20,936 nucleotides of DNA. Origin: Limimaricola sp041580155. Its GTDB lineage: Bacteria > Pseudomonadota > Alphaproteobacteria > Rhodobacterales > Rhodobacteraceae. Positions within the stretch are counted from its first letter, which is position 1. Each line of letters opens with the position of its first letter. Shown piece by piece: positions 15,100-20,936 of the stretch. The notes under the pieces are model-generated. The model made no database searches, had not been told where the DNA came from, and saw only the letters and a program-made list of their open reading frames with translations. The DNA lies in the NCBI GenBank assembly GCA_041580155.1, contig JBFGEI010000018.1, positions 1-20,936 on the forward strand, given 5' to 3'. The position numbers and the translations under genes were made by a program.

Positions 15100-18000
15100 T
15101 CACTCGGCGGCGCGCAACCCGCCGCGCCGCGGCTCGGCCTCGGCCGCCGGATCGTCCCAGATGATCTCCGGCGTGTGGATCTGCCGCGCCTCGCGGCGCA
15201 GCGCCCAGTCCCGCGCTGCCCGCGACCCGCGGCCCAGCGACAGCCGTTCCAGCAGCCGCGCCAGCCAGCGCGCATAGGTCACCGCCCAGATCCGCAGCGC
15301 CAGCATCGCCGGGGTGAACACCAGCGTCAGCATCGTCGCGATGCCAAGCCCGAACACCACCGCGGTGGCAAGCTGCTTCCACCACAGCGCGGTCGGGCTG
15401 TCGATCGTGTAGCCGCCCTGGAAGAAGTTCAGAGACAGGCCGAACATCATCGGCGCCAGGCCCGCCATCGTGGTGATCGTGGTCAGCAGCACCGGCCGGA
15501 TCCGGTCCTCGGCGGTGCGGATCACCGCTTCGGTGCGTGGCATGTAGCCGACGTAATCCTGGTAGGTGTCGATCAGCACGATGTTGTTGTTCACCACGAT
15601 TCCGGCCAGCGCCACGATGCCGGTGCCGGTCATGATGATCGAGAAGGTCTGGTCCATCACCAGCATGCCGATTAGCACCCCGGCGGTCGACATGACGACC
15701 GCCAGCAGCACCAGCGTCGCGTTGTAGAAGCTGTTGAACTGCGCCAGCAGGATGATGAACATCAGCCCCAGCGCCCCGGTGAAGGCCGATTGCAGGAAGG
15801 CCTGGCTTTCGGCCTGGTCCTGCTGGTCGCCGGTCCACTCCCAGTCGACGCCGGCGGGCAGCGGCGATGTCTTGAGCCAGGCGGTCAGCGCCTCGATCCG
15901 CTCGTTGGTGGTGACCGGCACCCGCAGCAACGCGCCGCTCTCGATCCGGGCCTGCAGGTCGGCGTCGGCATCGACCTGCGTCGCCGGCAGGATCCGGTCG
16001 TCACCGGTCGCAGCATCGGTCAGCCGTAGCAGCCCCGGCGTCACATCGGCTAGCACGTCGAAATAGCGCTGCTGGTCGACCCGGGCGATCTCGGCCAGCT
16101 TGGCGACCGGGGTCCGGGTCACGAAGTTCGACAGCGGCACCAGCCCCGACGGGGTGCGGACCCGCAGGCTGTCGAGCGTCGACAGCACCCGGTCGTCCTC
16201 GGGCAGCCGGACCCGGATCTCGATCTCCTCGTCCGAGCTTTCGACCCGCATCGTGTCGAGCATGATGCCGCGGGTCACCAGCTGCACCATGGCGCCGACC
16301 GTGGCGACGTCGGCGCCGAACCGGCCGGCCTTCTCGACATCGACATCGATCTGCCAGTCGATGCCGGGCAGCGGCAAGGTGTCCTCGACCAGCGTCAGCC
16401 CCGGCGTCGCCTCGAACCGCGTCCGAACCTGCGCCGTGACGTCGCGCAGCACCTCGAAGCCGGCGCCGGTCAGCCGCAGATGCACCGGCTTGGCCGATCC
16501 GGGCCCCGCCGCGAGGTCGAGCACTTCGGTGCGAATCCCCGGGATGTCGGCCAGCCGCGCCTGCAGCGCCTCGATGACCCGGTTGCCGTCGAGCGTGGCC
16601 GGATCGATGCCGCGCGCCGCGGCGAAGCCGGCGCGGTCTTCCCATGGAACCAGCTCGATCTGCAGCTGGCCGATCGCGTCGGCCGGGCCACCGGCGCCTG
16701 CGGTGTTGGAGTTCAACCCGCCTTCGCCGGCGAAGGCGAACACCGTCTCGATCCCGGCGGTGTCGAGCGCCGCTGCCTCGACCTGCGCCACCAGGTCGTC
16801 CTTCTCGGCCAGGCTGAGGTTGCCGCGGGCCTGGACGTAGATGATCGCCTGCTCGGGTTCGGTCTCGACGAAGAACTCGACGCCGTTGTTGTGGGTGCCG
16901 AAGTAGCTGAAGGTCGAGACCACGAAATAGCCGACCGCGGCGATCGTCACCAAGGGCATCACCGGGTTGCCGGCGATCAGCGCGATCGCCTTGCCGAACA
17001 GCGACCGCCGGTAGCCGGCGTCGACCCGGCGCGGCGGCCGGGTGATCTTGGCGGCGCCGACGGTGATCGCGGTCAGGATCGCGCCCAGCAGCGCCACCGC
17101 GGCGCCCGGCGCCACGTCCAGCAGGCCGCGCGACGGCCGCGCCGCGCCGCTCAGGTAGCCCGGGTTCAGCGCCAGCATCAGCCCGCCGTACAACAGCGCG
17201 ATCGCCGGCAGCACCAGCAGCGCCCGCACCAGCCAGGGCAGGTGACCGCGCAGCCCGTCCGACGCGCGGCCGAACACCCGGCTGACCCGGCCCAGCACGC
17301 CGCCCATCACCGGCAGGTAGATCAGCGCCACCACGAGCGACGCCGACAGCACGAAGATCAGCGTCACCGGCAGCATGCCCATGAACTGGCCGGCCACGCC
17401 GGGCCAGAACAGCATCGGCAGGAAGGCGCAAAGCGTGGTCGCGGTCGACGACACCACCGGCCAGAACATCCGCTTGGCGGCCTCGACATAGGCGTGCATC
17501 GGGCCGACGCCTTCGCGGATCCGCTTGTCGGCGTATTCGACCACCACGATGGCGCCGTCGACCAGCATGCCGACCGACAGGATCAGCCCGAACATCACGA
17601 TGTTCGAGATGCTGATGCCCATCACCGCCAGCAGCGCGAAGCACAGAAGGAACGAGGTCGGGATCGAGAACCCGACCAGCAGCGCCGGCCGCGGCCCGAG
17701 CGCCGCCAGCACCACGATCATCACCAGCGCGATCGCGGTCAGCACCGCCCCCTCGAGCTGGCTGACCATCGAGGCGACGTTGCGGCTCTGGTCGTTCGAG
17801 GTCCCGACCCGTATCGCCATGCGCAGCTCTTCGGGCCAGCTTTCGCGCTCGGCGTCGACGGTCTCGCGGACCAGCGCCGCGGTGTCGATCAGGTTGAAGC
17901 CCTTGCGCTTGACCACCTGCAGCGCCACCGTGGTTTCGCCGTTGAACCGCGCCGTCGAGGTCCGGTCCTCGAAGGTCAGCCGGATCCGCGACAGGTCGCC

Positions 18001-18762
18001 CAGCGTCACCACCCGGTCGCCGCTGGTCTTCACCGGCAGCGCGAACACGTCCTGCGGCTCGTCGAAGCTGGACGGGATCTTCACCGAGAAGGCGCCCTGC
18101 GCGGTCTCGACCTCGCCGGCGGCGATCAGCAGGTTGTTGGCGGTCACCACCTGCAGCAGCTCGGCGGCGGTGACGTTGTAGGCCTCGAGCCGCAGCGGGT
18201 CGATCTCGACCTCGAGCATCTCGTCGCGCTGGCCGGTGAGGTTCGCCGACAGCACCGCGTCGAGCCCCTCGAGCCGGTCCTGAAGATCCTTGGCGACGCG
18301 GATCAGCGTGCGTTCGGGCAGGGCGCCGGTCAGGTTGACGATGATGATCGGGAATTCGGAGAAGTTGATCTCGTTGACGGTCCAGCTTTCGGCGCCGTCG
18401 GGAAACTCTGCCTCGGCGGTGTTCATCGCGTCGCGGACATCGGCCATGATCTTGGTCTTGTCCCAGCCGAACTCGAACTCGAGCGCGACCCCGGCGTAGC
18501 CTTCGGCGGCGGTCGAGGTCATGGTGTCGAGCCCGTCGAGATCCGACAGCTCGGTCTCCATCGGCCGCACCAGCAGCTGTTCGCTGTCCTCGGCCGAGAT
18601 GCCGGGGAACGGCACCGACACGAACAGCGCCGGGATCTCGATGTCCGGCTCGCCCTCCTTGGGCAGGCCGACATAGGCGGCGCCGCCGGCCGCGAGGCTC
18701 AGCACGATGAAGGCGATGATCATCCGCGCCCGCGACGCGGCCCAGTCGACGATGCCGGTCAT
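15100..18762 (-). CDS. RND efflux transporter, permease subunit
   Basis: A 1220-residue inner-membrane proton/drug antiporter of the AcrB/HAE family, longer than the typical 1030-1050. The first helix (about 12-30) is followed by GLPKEGEPDIEIPALFVSVPFPG, the standard porter-domain entry. Helix 4 has GMLVDGAIVVVEY with Asp402 followed by Gly403 where AcrB has a second Asp; helix 10 has GIVVNNNIVLID with Asn1058 where AcrB has the proton-relay Lys, a variant shared by many non-enteric RND pumps. Two extra hydrophobic segments lie between helices 6 and 7 (about 509-532 and 549-570), and about 60 hydrophilic residues follow the last helix. The start overlaps the membrane-fusion gene stop (ATGA). 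No outer-membrane channel gene is in the operon. Confidence 0.93.
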   Translation of the reverse strand: MTGIVDWAASRARMIIAFIVLSLAAGGAAYVGLPKEGEPDIEIPALFVSVPFPGISAEDSEQLLVRPMETELSDLDGLDTMTSTAAEGYAGVALEFEFGWDKTKIMADVRDAMNTAEAEFPDGAESWTVNEINFSEFPIIIVNLTGALPERTLIRVAKDLQDRLEGLDAVLSANLTGQRDEMLEVEIDPLRLEAYNVTAAELLQVVTANNLLIAAGEVETAQGAFSVKIPSSFDEPQDVFALPVKTSGDRVVTLGDLSRIRLTFEDRTSTARFNGETTVALQVVKRKGFNLIDTAALVRETVDAERESWPEELRMAIRVGTSNDQSRNVASMVSQLEGAVLTAIALVMIVVLAALGPRPALLVGFSIPTSFLLCFALLAVMGISISNIVMFGLILSVGMLVDGAIVVVEYADKRIREGVGPMHAYVEAAKRMFWPVVSSTATTLCAFLPMLFWPGVAGQFMGMLPVTLIFVLSASLVVALIYLPVMGGVLGRVSRVFGRASDGLRGHLPWLVRALLVLPAIALLYGGLMLALNPGYLSGAARPSRGLLDVAPGAAVALLGAILTAITVGAAKITRPPRRVDAGYRRSLFGKAIALIAGNPVMPLVTIAAVGYFVVSTFSYFGTHNNGVEFFVETEPEQAIIYVQARGNLSLAEKDDLVAQVEAAALDTAGIETVFAFAGEGGLNSNTAGAGGPADAIGQLQIELVPWEDRAGFAAARGIDPATLDGNRVIEALQARLADIPGIRTEVLDLAAGPGSAKPVHLRLTGAGFEVLRDVTAQVRTRFEATPGLTLVEDTLPLPGIDWQIDVDVEKAGRFGADVATVGAMVQLVTRGIMLDTMRVESSDEEIEIRVRLPEDDRVLSTLDSLRVRTPSGLVPLSNFVTRTPVAKLAEIARVDQQRYFDVLADVTPGLLRLTDAATGDDRILPATQVDADADLQARIESGALLRVPVTTNERIEALTAWLKTSPLPAGVDWEWTGDQQDQAESQAFLQSAFTGALGLMFIILLAQFNSFYNATLVLLAVVMSTAGVLIGMLVMDQTFSIIMTGTGIVALAGIVVNNNIVLIDTYQDYVGYMPRTEAVIRTAEDRIRPVLLTTITTMAGLAPMMFGLSLNFFQGGYTIDSPTALWWKQLATAVVFGLGIATMLTLVFTPAMLALRIWAVTYARWLARLLERLSLGRGSRAARDWALRREARQIHTPEIIWDDPAAEAEPRRGGLRAAE

Positions 18763-19982
18763 GGCTTGGCGTCCCGCGGCTGCGGTGCGATCGGCACGCC
18801 GTCGGTGACGTATTCCTGGCCGACCACGATGACGTCGACGGTGTCGTCGAGACCGGCGACCCAGACCCCGTCGACGGTGTCGCGCAGCAGCGTCACCGGC
18901 TGGAACCGGGCGATCGGACCGTCGGCGTCTTGGCCGACCGCGCGCACCCCGAGCCGGCCGTCGTCGTCGAGCGTCAGCGACGAGGCCGGCAGCAGATGCG
19001 CCATCTTGCCGTTGGTCGCCACCAGGATCTCGGCGGTCTGGCCGTCGCGGATCGCCAAGTCGGCGTTCTCGACCTGCACCTCGACCCGGAAGGTCCGGGT
19101 GGTTTCGTCGGCCGAGCGCGACAGGAAGCTGACCCGACCCTCGAGCTCGCGTCCCGTGGCCAGCTGGCCGCGCGCCGGGGCGCCGAGGCTGATCTTGTCG
19201 ACATCGACCTCGGGGACGAAGCCGACCAGCTTGACCGGGTCGAGCTGCAATATCGTGGCGCAGGGCGCTCCGGGCTGCATCAGCAGCCCGAGCTCGGCGG
19301 TGTCCGTCTCGAGCAGCCCGGCGAAGGGCGCGCGCAGCGTCAGGTTCTCGATCTCGCGCTCGGCGAAGGCGACGGCGGCCTGCGCCGCCTCGATCCCGGC
19401 CCTGGCCGACACCCCGGCGGAGGTCGCGCTCTGGACCCCGGCGCTGGCCGCTTCGAGCTGCGCCTCGGCGCTGATCAGCGCGGTTTCGCTGGTGTAGCCG
19501 CCCTGACTGAGCCTTCGGGCGTTGTTCACGGTGATCTCGGCCTCGCGCAGCCGGGCCTGCGCCTCGGCCAGCTGCGCCTCGGCGCTGGGCACCCGGCTTT
19601 CGGCTTCGGACAGACGGGCCCTGGCCTCGGCCAGCGACGCTTCGCGTGTGCCCGGGTCAAGCTCGCAGAGCGCATCTCCGGCCTCGACGAAGGCGCCCTT
19701 GCGCAGCGGATCCGAGATCACCACGCCGGAGGTCTCGGCCCGCACCTCGACCTCGCGCGCCGCCTCGGTGCGGCCGCGCAGCACCACGGCGCTGTCGACC
19801 TCGGTGGCCTGGCTGCGCTGGGTCACCACGCCGACCGCGGCGCGCGGCGCCGGCGTCTCGGTCTCGGCCGTGCCGTCCTGGCTGCCCAGCTGGGCGATCG
19901 CGTAGAGCGTGTCGCGGTCGATCACCAGGAGATACAGGAACGCCGCCACCAGAACCGCGGTGAGCAGGGGCATCAGTTTCAT
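18759..19982 (-). CDS. RND efflux transporter, periplasmic adaptor (membrane fusion protein)
   Basis: A 407-residue protein. Residues 1-20 (MKLMPLLTAVLVAAFLYLLV) form an uncleaved anchor; no lipobox cysteine is present. A lipoyl/barrel-sandwich half-motif follows ('VEVRAETSGVVISDPLRKGAFVEAGD', about 75-105), then a long Ala/Glu/Arg coiled-coil hairpin (about 110-205), the returning half ('LTLRAPFAGLLETDTAELGLLMQPG'), a beta-barrel domain and a membrane-proximal domain. It links the RND pump to an outer-membrane channel. ATG 19988 is an alternative start two codons upstream, but GAGG is only 2 nt from it and 8 nt from 19982, so 19982 is favoured. First gene of the RND operon, behind an operator-like palindrome. 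Confidence 0.9.
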   Translation of the reverse strand: MKLMPLLTAVLVAAFLYLLVIDRDTLYAIAQLGSQDGTAETETPAPRAAVGVVTQRSQATEVDSAVVLRGRTEAAREVEVRAETSGVVISDPLRKGAFVEAGDALCELDPGTREASLAEARARLSEAESRVPSAEAQLAEAQARLREAEITVNNARRLSQGGYTSETALISAEAQLEAASAGVQSATSAGVSARAGIEAAQAAVAFAEREIENLTLRAPFAGLLETDTAELGLLMQPGAPCATILQLDPVKLVGFVPEVDVDKISLGAPARGQLATGRELEGRVSFLSRSADETTRTFRVEVQVENADLAIRDGQTAEILVATNGKMAHLLPASSLTLDDDGRLGVRAVGQDADGPIARFQPVTLLRDTVDGVWVAGLDDTVDVIVVGQEYVTDGVPIAPQPRDAKP

Positions 19983-20089
19983 GGTCATGGCCTCGTTTCG
20001 AAGAAATGTCGCGGCTGCGTCGCGACAGGCGCATGCGGAACCGGCAAACTCTACCGCAGGGACAGTCGGTTTGGAAACATGGACAACGG

Positions 20090-20107
20090 CTGAACCGCTC
20101 GGTTCAG
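20090..20107. promoter_or_regulatory. Operator-like palindrome upstream of the RND operon (copy 2)
   Basis: CTGAACCGCTCGGTTCAG: perfect 8-bp arms with a CT centre. Seven of the eight arm bases are identical to the copy at 13685-13700 and the 2-nt spacing is the same. It abuts the predicted -10 box and start point of the RND operon, a classic position for repression. Confidence 0.75.
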
Positions 20108-20134
20108 ATTAGGACTCCGGGTCCGGTGTCGCAA
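20106..20134 (-). promoter_or_regulatory. Predicted promoter of the RND operon
   Basis: On the minus strand, TTGCGA (20134-20129) and TAATCT (20111-20106) are spaced by 17 nt. The start would be near 20099, within the TGAACCG/CGGTTCA palindrome, leaving a leader of about 115 nt. The -35 box overlaps the end of the 22-bp palindrome at 20132-20153. Confidence 0.45.
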
Positions 20135-20153
20135 GGATCTTGCAAGATCCTTG
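20132..20153. repeat. Perfect 22-bp palindrome in the divergent RND/TPR control region
   Basis: The half-site CAAGGATCTTG is followed directly by its exact reverse complement, with no spacer, giving 11-bp arms. It lies between the RND promoter and the promoter of the plus-strand TPR gene and overlaps the RND -35 box by 3 nt. It could be an operator, a dispersed palindromic repeat, or a transcript hairpin. Confidence 0.7.
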
Positions 20154-20186
20154 GTCCAGGAGCCCGCCGGTGGGCGCGCCGGGGCC

Positions 20187-20214
20187 TTGGCAACGCGCGG
20201 CGCTTCGCGATAAG
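20187..20214 (+). promoter_or_regulatory. Predicted promoter of the YfgM-like TPR gene
   Basis: TTGGCA (20187-20192) and GATAAG (20209-20214) with 16-nt spacing; five and four consensus matches. A GC-only palindrome, CGGCGCCGCGGCGCCG (20231-20246), lies in the leader just before the AGGGGGGA ribosome-binding site. Confidence 0.45.
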
Positions 20215-20265
20215 ACGAGCGCGATTTCAACGGCGCCGCGGCGCCGCCCGAGGGGGGACCAAGGC

Positions 20266-20936
20266 GTGAGCAATCCCGAAAGCTTCATCGACGAGGTCAG
20301 CGAAGAGGTTCGGCGCGACCGGCTGTATCGCAACATGCGCCGCTACGGCTGGATCCCGCTGCTTGCGGTGCTGGCGATCGTCGGCGGCGCGGCCTGGGTC
20401 GAATGGCAGCGGTCGCAGGACCGCAGCGCCGCCGAGGCGCGCGGCGACGCGCTGCTCGCGGCGCTCGAGATCGATGACGCCACGGCCCGCATCGCGGCGC
20501 TCGAGGCGCTGCCCGCCGACGGTGCCGCCAGCGCGGTCGGCCGGATGCTGCTGGCCGCCGAGCAGCAGCGCGCCGGCGAGATCGCCGCGGCCGAGGCCAC
20601 GCTGCAGGCGCTGGCGGTCGATGCCGCGGCGCCGGAGCTTTACCGCGACGTCGCGGCGCTGAAGGCGGCGATGCTGACCAGCCCGGACACCGATCCGGCG
20701 CAGCGGCTGATCGCGCTCGAGGCGCTGGCCGCCCCCGGCGCACCGTTCCGGATGTTGGCGCTCGAGCAGATCGCGCTGGTCAACCTGGCCCAGGGTGACA
20801 CCGAGGCGGCGCTGGATCAGCTGCGCCAGATCATCGAGGCCGCCGAGGTCACGCCGGGCTTGCGCGACCGCGCCGAAGGGCTGATGGTGGCGCTTGGCGT
20901 GGCGCCGGAAACGGCGCCGCAGGAGATCGTCGAGAC
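20266..20936 (+). CDS. YfgM-like membrane-anchored TPR protein (5' part, runs off the window)
   Basis: The frame from GTG 20266 is open to the end of the window (223 codons), preceded by a strong AGGGGGGA ribosome-binding site. The N-terminus MSNPESFIDEVSEEVRRDRL is cytoplasmic and acidic/basic, residues about 28-46 (GWIPLLAVLAIVGGAAWVEW) are a single transmembrane helix, and the rest is an Ala/Leu/Glu-rich helical array with TPR-like units ('LALEQIALVNLAQGDTEAALDQLRQIIEAAEVTPGLRDRAEGL'). This layout matches the YfgM/TPR_21 group, ancillary proteins of the SecYEG translocon. In relatives of this order the gene usually precedes bamB and der, which would lie just outside to the right. The C-terminus is not visible. 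Confidence 0.82.
   Translation, partial: MSNPESFIDEVSEEVRRDRLYRNMRRYGWIPLLAVLAIVGGAAWVEWQRSQDRSAAEARGDALLAALEIDDATARIAALEALPADGAASAVGRMLLAAEQQRAGEIAAAEATLQALAVDAAAPELYRDVAALKAAMLTSPDTDPAQRLIALEALAAPGAPFRMLALEQIALVNLAQGDTEAALDQLRQIIEAAEVTPGLRDRAEGLMVALGVAPETAPQEIVE

Noticed and set aside
13698..15275. A 525-codon minus-strand frame across the MFS gene
   Set aside because: Strongly biased Arg/Gln/His composition antisense to a clear 12-helix transporter, and it crosses the convergent terminator region.
16480..19497. A 1005-codon plus-strand open frame opposite the RND genes
   Set aside because: It is antisense to two clear RND genes; its translation is low-complexity His/Arg/Gln/Asp sequence typical of the reverse frame of high-GC coding DNA and has no recognisable domain.
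19989..20265. A tetR regulator gene next to the RND operon
   Set aside because: No frame in this gap encodes a helix-turn-helix protein; the next gene to the right is a membrane-anchored TPR protein.

Overview
The window looks like ordinary chromosome from a high-GC alphaproteobacterium, most likely order Rhodobacterales (Rhodobacteraceae/Paracoccaceae). The grounds are very high GC with G/C-ending codons, an alphaproteobacterial gene set (ccmI-ruvX-DUF1289, the heterotetrameric sarcosine oxidase operon, a LysM protein with a long Ala/Pro linker, an Atm1-type exporter) and protein sequence style. This is inferred from gene families, not from a database search. I saw no mobile element, CRISPR array, tRNA or rRNA.

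Layout. 1-333: 3' end of a TauE/SafE-family permease (+). 324-2238: minus-strand operon ccmI > ruvX > DUF1289 with 4-nt start/stop overlaps. 2448-8097: plus-strand sarcosine oxidase operon soxB - small acidic membrane protein - soxD - soxA - soxG. 8318-8917: iron-type superoxide dismutase with its own promoter and a strong intrinsic terminator. 9068-9726: two-gene unit of a 68-aa charged protein and a host-attachment/baeRF-like protein, behind an exact match to the EcfG general-stress promoter consensus. 9757-10320: LOG-family phosphoribohydrolase (-). 10438-11784: LysM protein. 11858-13687: Atm1-type ABC exporter. 13794-15005: Bcr/CflA-type MFS drug exporter. 15100-19982: RND efflux permease and its membrane-fusion protein (-). 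20266-20936: start of a YfgM-like TPR protein running off the right edge.

How the genes relate. The sox genes encode the alpha, beta, gamma and delta subunits of the enzyme that demethylates sarcosine to glycine, passing the one-carbon unit to tetrahydrofolate and making H2O2. The most interesting signal is regulatory: the same palindrome, TGAACCG-N2-CGGTTCA, lies upstream of the MFS exporter (13685-13700) and of the RND operon (20090-20107). This suggests one TetR-type repressor, encoded outside the window, controls both efflux systems. The RND control region also carries a perfect 22-bp palindrome over its predicted -35 box. Secondary items are the EcfG-like promoter, the uncharacterised acidic membrane protein inside the sox operon, and the atypical RND permease (extra hydrophobic segments, no TM10 lysine).
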